DNA of 64,000 nt from Angustibacter sp049994355 (lineage in GTDB: Bacteria; Actinomycetota; Actinomycetes; Actinomycetales; Angustibacteraceae): positions 62,001-126,000 of the forward strand of contig NZ_CP188257.1 in NCBI RefSeq assembly GCF_049994355.1, in the 5' to 3' direction. This document shows, in pieces, positions 50,201 to 57,829 of this stretch. The translations under genes were made by a program, and so were the position numbers. Numbering within the stretch: position 1 is the stretch's first letter; each line of letters starts with the position of its first letter. The notes under the pieces were generated by a model that saw nothing but the letters and a program-made list of their open reading frames with translations, was not told where the DNA came from and made no database searches.

Positions 50201-51006
50201 CACTGTCCGAGCTGGCCCGCGAGGCCCGCCAGGCCGGTGACGACGCGGTGCACGATGCTGCCGAGGCGCCCACCGAGCAGGTCCCGGTCGTCCCCGCGCT
50301 GCCGCCGATCGGCGTCCCCGCGATGGACATCCTGCCCGCTCGTGGCGGACGGGCCCGGCTGGGTCGCCGTGCGGCAAAGCCGGCTGCGGCGCCTCGCCCG
50401 GTCCCGGCACAGCCGCCCGTCGCCCAGTCATGGCCCGCGCCGTCGCCGATCCCGGCGGCCCGCCAGCCGATGCCCGCCGAGCCGGTCGTCCCGGTCGCTG
50501 CGGTCCCGACCACTGCGGTGGCCGAGCCCGTGGAGCCGGTGGCCGCACCGAGCTCGCTGTTCGCCCCGGCACCGGTGCAGCAGGAGGAGCCGGCCCTCGC
50601 GCCGTCCTCGCTGTTCGCCCCGGAGCCGGCCGAGCCGCAGGTCCCGGTCGAGCCCGCGTTCGCACCTGGCGTGCCCGCTCTGGCGGCCGCAGCCAACCTG
50701 CGCGAGCGCTCGGCGATGGCGTCCGAGGCCCTGTCCGAGCTGTCTGCGCTGTCCACGTACAGCCCCCAGGCAGTTGAGGCCAGTGCCCCGGCGGCCCTGA
50801 CCCGGCGTACCCCGCTGGCCACGGAGGCGGGCCAGATGGCCTCCAAGCCGGCGATTGAGGAGCCGCTCGGCGCCCGCCGAGGAGGTCGCAACGCGGCTGA
50901 CGTCCGCACCATGCTCAGCGGCTTCCGAGCCGGTGTCGAGCGTGGCCGTACGTCTCCGGCGACCAACGGCCAGACCACGACCGCGACCGAAGACGCAGAC
51001 GCCTGA
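47254..51006 (+). CDS. cvnA: CvnA: NIT-HAMP sensor histidine-kinase-like protein with long tail
   Basis: A 1250-residue membrane sensor, first gene of a conservon. TM1 spans about residues 11-31, an extracytoplasmic nitrate/nitrite-sensor-like (NIT) helical domain about 40-310, TM2 about 314-336, then HAMP, a dimerisation region (NVARRNHVLLSRQLSFIDQLE; no typical phospho-His H-box) and an ATPase domain (N-box AELLENATQFSNPDT near 521, G-box GLGMTWDEI near 563). From about 640 to the end the protein is low-complexity, rich in Pro, Ala, Val and Glu with (V/S)VEVES repeats. In Streptomyces conservons the four Cvn proteins form a membrane complex resembling eukaryotic G-protein-coupled signalling. 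Confidence 0.93.
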   Translation: MLRNRGIRTKLLAVLALPIVVLIIGATVISAQGFTRAAQAAKVEKLANGGSALGSLILRLHQERTLAVQVSAGTATPEQIKQLKGAQAGTDKAVMETRAFVQSLSLSSLSQEAIQAVAASEGGHMQLPSVRADVVSGHGQPDQIAAKYDGMIALDAALPARIGDSLSDRRIGRSLAAYTNLANLAEYASQEAELGAVAVAAKGIDTQSAVQLSILQSAQSDQISQFRLNANSKLASAMDAALYQPIDARAAFNTERNDIMSSLGGTPTVTTQHDWIKNAGERVTSIQSLLQPLAAQTAQDARSSAADARRTAVVLLSISFIVVAFVVVLGLYLARAMTRPLRRLTVTAGELAEELPKMVERMATPGEGPGVQLPEIDVQSNDEVGRLALAFRNVNETTVRVAEEQAALRASIAEMFVNVARRNHVLLSRQLSFIDQLERTEENPDTLDNLFRLDHLATRMRRNAESLIVLAGLDSGRRLRRSMPLSDVIRTAVSEIERYDRVDLALQADPALVGHVALTTAHMIAELLENATQFSNPDTRVITATAFSSAGVRITITDLGLGMTWDEITDANQRIANPPVTDVVGSQRLGFYVVGRLARRLDATVALRPGRTQGTVVTIDLPPALFVPGSFSDLAVADNDYVELPAIEAASSNASDSSLASAPSLPAPSLPSLPSVPVAEATGLDVPVVPSPDSTGDLPRRGQAEAVPAAAADQARVEPRVPAQSAPEALVEPAGDGGLLPKRHARETSDDLDTPAELPAAAPAPRPGMFNSFRSRRAVDDSVEATAAPTGFPTLDTPLDDGSSPAFVPVIEEATPALPTREAPVAEVEALVAEVEAPAPVAESVEVPALPGPLDAGWVPESHSDWVPDHVSAEDEVESVEDESVEVESVEVESVEVVEDAPVESVEAFEPVAEVAELVEEPVAQLEPEVAQLQVVPQLEPDFEPDFAPEFEAEFEADSEVEPVAEQAFEPVAVESVPDARSTLSELAREARQAGDDAVHDAAEAPTEQVPVVPALPPIGVPAMDILPARGGRARLGRRAAKPAAAPRPVPAQPPVAQSWPAPSPIPAARQPMPAEPVVPVAAVPTTAVAEPVEPVAAPSSLFAPAPVQQEEPALAPSSLFAPEPAEPQVPVEPAFAPGVPALAAAANLRERSAMASEALSELSALSTYSPQAVEASAPAALTRRTPLATEAGQMASKPAIEEPLGARRGGRNAADVRTMLSGFRAGVERGRTSPATNGQTTTATEDADA

Positions 51007-51119
51007 TTCTGGGTTCCTGCTAGCGGGTGCACTTGCCCGTGAAGCGCTCAAGACCAGCACCACCCTGTCCGATCAACCAGCAAGCAACACCAGCGCAATG
51101 CAGACGGAGGACCACCACC

Positions 51120-51572
51120 GTGACGACGATGAGCACCGAGGCAGCCAACTTCAGCTGGCTTCTCGACAACTTCGTGAAGAGCGTGCCCGGCGTGCGGCAC
51201 ACGCTCGTCGTGTCCGCCGACGGGCTTCTGATGGCCATGTCAGACGATCTCGACCGCACCAGCGGTGACCAGCTGGCAGCGATCGTGTCGGGCATGTCCA
51301 GCCTCACCCGCGGGGCGGCTCGCCAGCTGCGCTGCGGTGAGGTTCGGCAGTCCATTGTCGAGATGGACACGCTGTTCCTATTCACCATGAGCATCAGTGA
51401 CGGCTCCGTGCTGTCGGTGATGGCAGACGCCACCTGCGACGTCGGCCTCATCGGCTACGAGATGGCGCTGCTGGTCAGTCGCACCGAGGCCACGCTCACC
51501 CCGCAGCTCGTGTCGGAGATGCGCTCGCGCCTCCCCGTCGCCGGCGCGCTGCGGGCCGTGGCAGGGGGGTGA
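51120..51572 (+). CDS. cvnB: CvnB: roadblock/LC7-domain protein
   Basis: A 150-residue roadblock/LC7 protein, the MglB-like partner in conservons that acts on, or scaffolds, the CvnD GTPase. Typical segments are NFSWLLDNFVKSVPGVRHTLVVSADGLLMAMSDD and the helical GDQLAAIVSGMSSLTRGA. GTG 51120 has GGAGG 9 nt upstream; ATG 51129 three codons later is an alternative. The GTGA overlap with cvnC gives tight coupling. Confidence 0.92.
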   Translation: MTTMSTEAANFSWLLDNFVKSVPGVRHTLVVSADGLLMAMSDDLDRTSGDQLAAIVSGMSSLTRGAARQLRCGEVRQSIVEMDTLFLFTMSISDGSVLSVMADATCDVGLIGYEMALLVSRTEATLTPQLVSEMRSRLPVAGALRAVAGG

Positions 51573-51979
51573 TCCCGGTGGACCCCCTCGACTACCCGTC
51601 TGACGTGACGGAGGACGAGGCGGACGAGGAGACCTACGCCGTCCGCCCGTACGCCGTCACCGGCGGCCGCACGCGGACGACGACGAACGAGCACCTGCCC
51701 GTCGAGGCTCTCGTCCAGTCCCTTCGTGGCCACGAGGACGTCGGTCTGACGCCCGAGCGTCGCAAAATCCTCGAACTGACCCGCGACCAGTACCTGTCCG
51801 TGGCCGAGCTCTCGGCCCACGTCAAACTGCCAGTCGGCATCATGCGCGTTCTCGTGAGCGACCTGGCAGCCTCCGGCAACATCCGAATCCACGGAACCGG
51901 CGCCTTCACCGCATCCTCAGCCCCGGCAACCAGCCTCAGCGTCCTGGAGAGTGTTCTCAATGGCATTTCCTCGCTCTGA
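51569..51979 (+). CDS. cvnC: CvnC: DUF742 protein
   Basis: A 136-residue DUF742 protein. An acidic N-terminus and YAVRPYAVTGGRTR are followed by a winged-helix-like domain (RRKILELTRDQYLSVAELSAHVKLPVGIMRVLVSDLA). This is the usual third conservon member, role undefined. GTG 51569 overlaps the cvnB TGA; its 3' end overlaps cvnD by 20 bp. Confidence 0.9.
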   Translation: MIPVDPLDYPSDVTEDEADEETYAVRPYAVTGGRTRTTTNEHLPVEALVQSLRGHEDVGLTPERRKILELTRDQYLSVAELSAHVKLPVGIMRVLVSDLAASGNIRIHGTGAFTASSAPATSLSVLESVLNGISSL

Positions 51980-52598
51980 CGTCGCCCCTCAGGGCACGCC
52001 CGCGGGAGCCCCGGGCGCAGCCTCTGCGGCGGGTACCCCCGACGCTCCCCCCACCGTCGTCAAGATCGTCGTCGCGGGCGGGTTCTCCGTCGGCAAGACG
52101 ACCTTCATCGGTTCCCTGTCGGACATCGAGCCGCTTCGCACCGAAGCCGCGATGACCGAGCACTCGATCGGCGTCGACGACGCCGGCCTGGTGTCGGACC
52201 GCAAGACCTCGACCACCGTCGCCATGGACTTCGGCCGCATCTCGCTGCCGGGCAACCTGTGGCTCTACCTGTTCGGCACGCCCGGCCAGGATCGCTTCCT
52301 CTTCATGTGGGACGACCTGGTGAAGGGCGCCATCGGCGCCGTCGTGCTCGTCGACACCGACCGGCTCGACCAGTGCTTCCCGGCCGTGGACTACTTCGAG
52401 GCCCGGCAAATCCCGTTCGTCGTCGCAGTCAACTGCTTCGACGGCGTGGCCCGCCACCAGCTCGACGACGTCCGCGAGGCGCTCGCCGTGCCGGCGCACG
52501 TGCCGATGCTGTACACCGACGCCCGCACCCGGGCGGCGACCAAGCAGGCACTGATCTCCGTCGTCCAGCTGGCGATGCAGCGCCTGACCGGGGCCTGA
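51960..52598 (+). CDS. cvnD: CvnD: small Ras-like GTPase
   Basis: A 212-residue GTP-binding protein, fourth member of the conservon. The P-loop is VVAGGFSVGKTTFIGSL, the switch-II region LYLFGTPGQDRF, and the base-recognition segment VVAVNCFDG replaces the usual N-K-x-D, as in this family. A ~35-residue Ala/Pro N-terminal extension precedes it. ATG 51960 lies inside the cvnC 3' end with GGAGAG upstream. The transcript probably ends at the hairpin at 52629. Confidence 0.93.
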   Translation: MAFPRSDVAPQGTPAGAPGAASAAGTPDAPPTVVKIVVAGGFSVGKTTFIGSLSDIEPLRTEAAMTEHSIGVDDAGLVSDRKTSTTVAMDFGRISLPGNLWLYLFGTPGQDRFLFMWDDLVKGAIGAVVLVDTDRLDQCFPAVDYFEARQIPFVVAVNCFDGVARHQLDDVREALAVPAHVPMLYTDARTRAATKQALISVVQLAMQRLTGA

Positions 52599-52628
52599 GC
52601 CGAGCGCTCGTCCCCCACAGACCCGGCC

Positions 52629-52657
52629 GGTGTCGGTGCCCTCGAGGCACCGGCACC
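52629..52657. terminator. Hairpin between convergent cvnD and I78 gene
   Basis: GGTGTCGGTGCC and GGCACCGGCACC pair over 12 positions (one G-T) around CTCGA, 30 bp after cvnD and 21 bp from the convergent lipoprotein's stop. No T-run; plausible bidirectional terminator. Confidence 0.6.
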
Positions 52658-52678
52658 AGTTGCGGCATTCCGGGCGGC

Positions 52679-53029
52679 TCAGCCGACGGTGGCCTTGGTG
52701 ACCTTCGCGTCGTCGATCGTGAGGTTGATGCGGTCGGGCTGCAGGTCCATGGTCACCGGGAACTCCTCGCCGTCCCGGGCGACGACCCTCGAGGTGAGCC
52801 CGGCGTCACTGATCGCCTTCAGCGCGTCGTCCTCGGACATGCCCACCACGGACGCGGCCATCTGTTCGACACCGGTGCTGCTCATCGACGGGTCCTCCGT
52901 GCTGCTGGACGTCGGGGTGCTGCCCGCCGACGGCTTCGTGCCGGTGTTGTCGCTGCCGCAGGCGGCGAGCAGGGCGACGGCGGCCAGCATCCCGCCTGCC
53001 GCGGCGAGCCTGGTGCGGCCCTTGATCAT
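52679..53029 (-). CDS. I78-family peptidase-inhibitor-like lipoprotein
   Basis: A 116-residue exported lipoprotein. The signal peptide ends in the lipobox LLAAC, then a Ser/Thr-rich spacer, then a compact C-terminal domain from about residue 57 containing VGMSEDDALKAISDAGLTSR, VVARDGEEFPVTMD and PDRINLTIDD, the pattern of the peptidase inhibitor I78 family. It would be anchored on the outer face of the membrane, possibly protecting against proteases. ATG 53029 has GGGAGG upstream. Confidence 0.82.
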   Translation of the reverse strand: MIKGRTRLAAAGGMLAAVALLAACGSDNTGTKPSAGSTPTSSSTEDPSMSSTGVEQMAASVVGMSEDDALKAISDAGLTSRVVARDGEEFPVTMDLQPDRINLTIDDAKVTKATVG

Positions 53030-53074
53030 GATCGCCTCCCGGATCGAAGCGTAGCCGCTGCGTCGTCCGCCCGG

Positions 53075-53124
53075 ACCAGAGAAGTGGGGCACCCGGATCG
53101 ACCTGGGTGCCCCACTTCTCTGGT
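53075..53124 (-). terminator. Perfect 20-bp stem after the sugar-transport operon
   Basis: The arms 53075-53094 and 53105-53124 are exactly complementary over 20 bp (ACCAGAGAAGTGGGGCACCC and its reverse complement) with a 10-base loop. It lies 14 bp past the Usp stop, before the lipoprotein promoter, and fits a strong terminator of the minus-strand operon. Confidence 0.8.
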
Positions 53125-53137
53125 TTCGCCGCGACGG

Positions 53138-53563
53138 TCAGGCCGGCCGGGTCCCCTTCACCGCGAGCACCGGGCAGGTCGCCTCGAGCAGCACCGCCTG
53201 CGCGGTGCTGCCCAGCAGCAGCTTGCCGACCTGCGTGCGGTACCGGATACCGATCACGATGAGCGTCGCATGCTGCTCGGCGGCGACCCGCAGGATCTCC
53301 TCCGCCGCGTCCCGTCCGGCGGTCGGCTGCTGGACGTCGTGCTCGATCCCCGCGCTGGTGAGCTCGGTGTCGATGGCGTCCAGGTCCTCGGCCGTGGCGA
53401 ATGCCGCATCCGAGTAGTTGCCGTGGTGCCCGGTGTTGACGACCACCAGCGGAGCGCTGCGCAGGAGCGACTCGCGTTTGGCCCGCTCGAAGGCCGCGAT
53501 CCCCTGGGGGCTCGGGATGTAGCCGACGACGATGCGTTCGGCCGTCGCGCTCCCTGCGGTCAC
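53138..53563 (-). CDS. Universal stress protein (UspA family)
   Basis: A 141-residue single-domain Usp protein. The C-terminal nucleotide-binding signature is present: IVIGIRYRTQVGKLLLGSTAQAVLL, i.e. G-x-R...G-x9-G-S, followed by CPVLAVK. The start GTG 53563 overlaps the sugar ATPase stop by GTGA, so it belongs to the sugar-transport operon. This placement suggests a link of the Usp to carbon supply (inference). Confidence 0.92.
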   Translation of the reverse strand: MTAGSATAERIVVGYIPSPQGIAAFERAKRESLLRSAPLVVVNTGHHGNYSDAAFATAEDLDAIDTELTSAGIEHDVQQPTAGRDAAEEILRVAAEQHATLIVIGIRYRTQVGKLLLGSTAQAVLLEATCPVLAVKGTRPA

Positions 53564-54393
53564 GGGGCGTCCTCCAGCTTCTTGGCGCCGGTCATGATCG
53601 CCACGCCCTCACCCATGTCGTGCGTCTGCGGGGTGACGACTCCGGCGCGGCCGCCCAGCCGCTGGATGTGGATGCGGTCCGCGACCTCCCACACGTGCGG
53701 CATGTTGTGCGAGATGAAGATGATCGACAGTCCCTTCTCGCGCAGCTGCTTGATCATGTCCAGGACGGCGGCCGACTCCTTGACACCGAGCGCGGCGGTC
53801 GGCTCGTCGAGGACGACGACCTTGCTGCCGAACGCCGCCGCGCGGGCGACGGCGACCGCCTGGCGCTGGCCGCCGGACAACGTCTCGACGGCCTGGGTCA
53901 TGTTCTGGATCGTCTCGATCCCCAGACCCTGGACGGCCTCGCCGGCACGTCGCTCCATCCCCTTCTTGTCGAGCATCCGCAGTACCGAGCCCAACGGGCC
54001 GGGCCGGCGCACCTCGCGGGCCAGGTAGAGGTTGCTGGCGATGTCCAGCGCGGGGATGACGGCGAGCTGCTGGTAGACCGTCTCGATGCCGGCCTCGCGA
54101 GCGTCCTGAGGCTTGCGGAAGTTGACAACCTGGCCGTTCATCGTGATCACGCCGGAGTCCGGGATGTAGGCCCCGGTCAGGCACTTGATCAGCGTCGACT
54201 TCCCGGCGCCGTTGTCACCGATGACCGCGAGGATCTCGCCGGGGTACAGGTCCATGTCGACCCCGTCGAGGCCGACGACGCGACCGAAGGTGATGACGAG
54301 CTTGCGGGACGAGAGCACGGGCTGCTGGCTGTAGATGCTCTCCTTGCCGGCGGGCACCCCGCCGTAGGCGACGTCCAGCTCCGAGGTGCTCAT
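53560..54393 (-). CDS. Sugar ABC transporter ATPase (FrcA-like)
   Basis: A 277-residue single-domain ATPase, unlike the double-domain RbsA/XylG type. Walker A is VIGDNGAGKSTLIKCLTG, the signature LSGGQRQAVAVARA, Walker B KVVVLDEPTAALG and the switch His FISHNMPHVW. It powers uptake by the co-encoded permease; the single-domain form is like the fructose/ribose/mannose transporter ATPase FrcA. ATG 54393 overlaps the permease stop by ATGA. Confidence 0.92.
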   Translation of the reverse strand: MSTSELDVAYGGVPAGKESIYSQQPVLSSRKLVITFGRVVGLDGVDMDLYPGEILAVIGDNGAGKSTLIKCLTGAYIPDSGVITMNGQVVNFRKPQDAREAGIETVYQQLAVIPALDIASNLYLAREVRRPGPLGSVLRMLDKKGMERRAGEAVQGLGIETIQNMTQAVETLSGGQRQAVAVARAAAFGSKVVVLDEPTAALGVKESAAVLDMIKQLREKGLSIIFISHNMPHVWEVADRIHIQRLGGRAGVVTPQTHDMGEGVAIMTGAKKLEDAP

Positions 54394-55412
54394 GCCTTGA
54401 CCTTTCTGATCCACTGGTCGACGGCGACGGCGACAATGACCAGGACGCCGGTCGCGAGGACGCGCCACTGCTGGTCGACGCCCATCTGGGACAGCCCGAA
54501 CTGCAGCGTCTGGACGATGAGCGCGCCGATGGCCGTGCCGATCAGCCGACCGCGACCGCCGAACAGGCTCGTGCCGCCGATGACCACAGCGGTGATGCTC
54601 TGCAGGTTGGCGTCCGGGACGGCGTTCGGCGTCGCTGCGCCGGCCCGCCCGATGAGCACCCAGGCCGCGATGCCGTAGATCAGGCCGGCGACCGTGTACA
54701 CGCCGAGCAGGATGCGCTTGCTCGGCACACCGGACAGGCGAGCCGACTCGGGGTCGTCACCCACGGCGTACACGTAGCGGCCCCAGGCGGTCTGGGCCAG
54801 CACGAAGCCCATCACGATGTACACGATCACCACGACGACGATGCCCCAGGTCAGCCGGAAGTCACCGATCGAGAACCCCTCGCCGAGGATGTTCAGGATC
54901 CGCGGCAGGTGCTCGGCCTGGATGCTCGAGCCGCCGGAGTACAGCAGCGCGATCGCCGTGAAGATGCTGAGCGTGCCCAGCGTGACGATGAACGGCGGCA
55001 GGTTGACCCGGGTGACCAGGAAGCCGTTGAGGGCCCCGGCCGCCGTGGCGAACGCGATGCCGATCACCAGCGCGATCACGCCAGGCATGCCGCCGTCCTT
55101 GGCCAGGGTGGCCATGACCATCATCGACAGCACCATGATGGCGCCGACCGACAGGTCGATGCCTGCGGTGAGGATGATGATGGTCTGCCCCACCGCGAGG
55201 CAGGCCACGACCGCGGTCTGCTGCAGCAGGATGCCCATCGAGGTGGCGGTCAGGAACGTCGGTGTCGCGATGAAGAAGGCGATGAACGCCACGAGCAGCA
55301 GGAACAACGGACTCAGCCAGGGTCTGGAGTGCAGCTGGTGCTGCACCTTCTGGAGTGGGGAGTGCTGCCGCCGAGCGAACTCGGCGGCAGCAGACTCAAC
55401 TGTCTGACTCAT
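54390..55412 (-). CDS. Sugar ABC transporter permease (FrcC/RbsC-like)
   Basis: A 340-residue permease with eight to ten hydrophobic helices. It includes LTAGIDLSVGAIMVLSMM and the conserved cytoplasmic loop GDDPESARLSGVPSKRILLGVY, plus AVVIGGTSLFGGRGRLIGT, all typical of the CUT2 (RbsC) family. ATG 55412 lies 2 nt after the binding-protein stop; overlap with the ATPase gene downstream. CUT2 permeases import ribose, fructose, xylose and similar sugars. Confidence 0.93.
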   Translation of the reverse strand: MSQTVESAAAEFARRQHSPLQKVQHQLHSRPWLSPLFLLLVAFIAFFIATPTFLTATSMGILLQQTAVVACLAVGQTIIILTAGIDLSVGAIMVLSMMVMATLAKDGGMPGVIALVIGIAFATAAGALNGFLVTRVNLPPFIVTLGTLSIFTAIALLYSGGSSIQAEHLPRILNILGEGFSIGDFRLTWGIVVVVIVYIVMGFVLAQTAWGRYVYAVGDDPESARLSGVPSKRILLGVYTVAGLIYGIAAWVLIGRAGAATPNAVPDANLQSITAVVIGGTSLFGGRGRLIGTAIGALIVQTLQFGLSQMGVDQQWRVLATGVLVIVAVAVDQWIRKVKA

Positions 55413-55414
55413 GA

Positions 55415-56524
55415 TCAGTTGCCCCAGCAAATGTTCAGGCCCTCGTCCGAGGTGATGCTCTTCACGCCCTCGGCGGGCTTGTCGGTGATCAGCGCGACGC
55501 CGGTGTTGTAGAAGTCGAGGCCGGACGTCGTGCTCGGCTTCTCACCGCCGCGGGCGATCTTGGCGACGGCCTCCATGCCCAGCGTGGCCATCTTCAGCGG
55601 GTACTGCTGGGCCGTCGCACCGATGACCCCGCTCTTGACGCTCGCGACGCCGGCGCAGCCGCCGTCGACCGAGACGATGGTGGCGGTCTTGCCGGCTGCC
55701 TTCAGCGCGCCGTTGGCGCCCACGGCCGTCGGCTCGTTGATCGTGTAGACCAGGTTGATGTTGGGGTTCTTGGCGAGGCACTTCTCCATGGCGGTGCGCC
55801 CGCCGTCCTCGGCGCCCTGACCCGCCTCGTTGCAGACGATCGTGTAGTCGCCGCCCTGACCGCCGGTGTACTTGCCGGTCTTGGCCTCGTCCCCGTTCTT
55901 CTTGGGGTCGTTGACCGGGATGCCCATGCCCTCGAGGAAGCCCTGGTCGCGGTTGTAGTCCACCGAGACGATCTTGTCGTCGAACAGGTCCAGCAGGGCG
56001 ATCGTGGCGGGCTTGCCGGCGAGGGTCACCGCTGCCCACTGCCCGTCGAGCTTGCCCGCTTCGCGGTTGTCGGTGGCGAACGTGATGTCCACCGTGTCTG
56101 CCGGGTCGGGCGGGGTGTCCAGCGCGATCACGTACAGGCCGGCGTCGCGGGCCTTCTTGATCGCGCCGTTGACGCCCGTGCTCATCGGCGTGATCAGGAT
56201 GCCCTTGTCGCCGCGCGCGATGGCGTCCTCGATCGCGGTGATCTGGCCGGCGTCGTCACCCTCCTGCTTGCCGGAGGCGACGGTCAGCTTGACGTTGTTC
56301 TTCGCGGCGTCCTCCTTCGCGCCCTTCTGCATGGCGACGAAGAACGGGTTGGTGGAGTCCTTCGTGATGAGGCTGACGCCGACGGCCTTCTCGCCGCCGG
56401 AGCTCGAGCTCGAGCCCGAGTCGTCGCCGCGGCCGCAGGCCGCGAGGCCCGCCACCGTGACGCAGGCCGCGGTGATGGCGATGGCCCGGCGTACGGACGG
56501 GCTACTGAGATTCATGCGAGTCAT
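55415..56524 (-). CDS. Sugar-binding lipoprotein of CUT2 transporter (FrcB-like)
   Basis: A 369-residue periplasmic-binding-protein-type lipoprotein. The signal peptide ends in the lipobox LAAC, then a Ser/Gly linker. The peripla_BP_4 fold is recognisable by VGVSLITKDSTNPFFVAMQKGA, AIARGDKGILITPMST and VIALDTPPDPADTVDITFATDN. Cys in IVCNEAG and VSVDGGCAG may form disulfides. First gene of the minus-strand operon. Regulated from the divergent region holding a LacI-type operator. Fructose or another monosaccharide is likely but unproven. Confidence 0.92.
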   Translation of the reverse strand: MTRMNLSSPSVRRAIAITAACVTVAGLAACGRGDDSGSSSSSGGEKAVGVSLITKDSTNPFFVAMQKGAKEDAAKNNVKLTVASGKQEGDDAGQITAIEDAIARGDKGILITPMSTGVNGAIKKARDAGLYVIALDTPPDPADTVDITFATDNREAGKLDGQWAAVTLAGKPATIALLDLFDDKIVSVDYNRDQGFLEGMGIPVNDPKKNGDEAKTGKYTGGQGGDYTIVCNEAGQGAEDGGRTAMEKCLAKNPNINLVYTINEPTAVGANGALKAAGKTATIVSVDGGCAGVASVKSGVIGATAQQYPLKMATLGMEAVAKIARGGEKPSTTSGLDFYNTGVALITDKPAEGVKSITSDEGLNICWGN

Positions 56525-56558
56525 GGTCAGGGTGTCCCTCTCTTGGCGGAACTACTGC

Positions 56559-56574
56559 TTGACAACGATGTCAA
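56559..56574. promoter_or_regulatory. LacI-type operator in divergent promoter region
   Basis: TTGACAACGATGTCAA is a 16-bp near-perfect palindrome (one mismatch per half) with the central CG usual for LacI-family sites. TTGACA occurs on both strands within it, so it may overlap both -35 elements of the divergent sugar operon and regulator gene. Confidence 0.72.
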
Positions 56575-56636
56575 ACATAGTGTGTAGTCCGAGTAGCCGA
56601 GAAAGTCAATGGTTCGCCGTGAAAGCAGGTGTGATC

Positions 56637-57671
56637 GTGACACCGTTGTCATCAGGGGCGCCAAGACCCCGGGCGACCATGCGCGAAGTCGCCGCGCTGG
56701 CGGGCGTGAGCCTCAAGACGGTGTCTCGGGTGGTCAACCGCGAGGCGAGCGTCTCGCCTGAGGTGACCGCGCGCGTGGAGAAGGCCGTGCGCCAGCTCGG
56801 GTACCGGCACAACCTGGCGGCGAGCAACCTGCGGCGCACGAACGCCCGCAGCGCCATGGTCGGCGCCCTGCTGCAGGACGTCAGCAACAGCTTCAGCGCC
56901 TCGCTGCTGCGCAGCCTGGAGGACGCCGCGCACAGCCGGGACATGCTCCTGTTCGCCTCGAGCCTCGACGAGGAGCCCGAGCGTGAGCGCGGCCTGGTCG
57001 AGAGCCTGGTCCGCCGCCGGGTCGACGGCCTGCTTCTGATGCCGGCCACCCAGCGCCAGGACTACCTCGTGGACGACGTGCGCAGTGGTCTTCCGGTCGT
57101 CTTCGTGGACCGGCGTCCGCACGGGCTGGACGCCGACTCGGTGACGGTGGACAACATCCTCGGGTCCAGGATGGCGGTGGACCACCTGCTGGCCCACGGC
57201 CACGAGCGCATCGCGCTGCTCGGCGACCTCCCCAGGATCCAGACGGCCGCCGACCGGCTCACCGGGTACCACCAGGCGATGCGGGCCGCCGACCTGCAGC
57301 CGTCACGCGAGCATGTCGTGATGGCCCTGCGGTCGGACGTCGCGGCCATCGAGGCGACCCTGCAGCTGGTCGACTCGGACCTACCGCCGACGGCGATCTT
57401 CGCAGCGCGCAACGCCTTGGCCATCGGTGCGATCCGGGCTCTGCGCCAGCGTGGCCTGGCGGGAAGCATCGCGCTGGTCGGCTTCGACGACTTCCCGCTG
57501 GCCGACATCGTCGACCCACCGCTGACGGTGATCCGGCAGAACGTCGCCCAGATTGGCATCGAGGTGACCCGACTGCTCTTCGCCCGCATCGACGGCGACC
57601 ACTCTGCGTCCCAGCACATCGTGCTCAGCCCGGAGCTCGTCCCGCGCGGGTCCGGGGAGATCCGGCCGTAG
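56637..57671 (+). CDS. LacI-family transcriptional regulator
   Basis: A 344-residue regulator. The N-terminal HTH starts at MREVAALAGVSLKTVSRVVN, followed by the hinge (AASNLRRTNARSAMVG) and a periplasmic-binding-like sensor domain ending in VGFDDFPLADIVDPPLTVIRQ. It is divergent from the sugar ABC operon and probably represses it, with the ligand being the transported sugar. GTG 56637 was chosen with AGCAGG 7 nt upstream; GTG 56619 and 56631 are possible. Confidence 0.9.
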   Translation: MTPLSSGAPRPRATMREVAALAGVSLKTVSRVVNREASVSPEVTARVEKAVRQLGYRHNLAASNLRRTNARSAMVGALLQDVSNSFSASLLRSLEDAAHSRDMLLFASSLDEEPERERGLVESLVRRRVDGLLLMPATQRQDYLVDDVRSGLPVVFVDRRPHGLDADSVTVDNILGSRMAVDHLLAHGHERIALLGDLPRIQTAADRLTGYHQAMRAADLQPSREHVVMALRSDVAAIEATLQLVDSDLPPTAIFAARNALAIGAIRALRQRGLAGSIALVGFDDFPLADIVDPPLTVIRQNVAQIGIEVTRLLFARIDGDHSASQHIVLSPELVPRGSGEIRP

Positions 57672-57829
57672 CCGCACCTCGCGCGCCCGCACCGCCGGCG
57701 AGATCGGCCGTCTCGGAATGTGGACAGGTGGCGTCCAAGGGATGACGCGAGCCGCTGAGCGGTGTTCCCTGTTGACGGGACGTCACCCCCGGCGTCCCTT
57801 CGCGCCCAGAACCTGAGGTGAGCTGCACC

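Noticed and set aside
57672..57829. Riboswitch or T-box upstream of cysK
   Set aside because: I found no specifier stem, antiterminator or SAM/cysteine-type conserved elements in these 158 bp; only short local complementarity.
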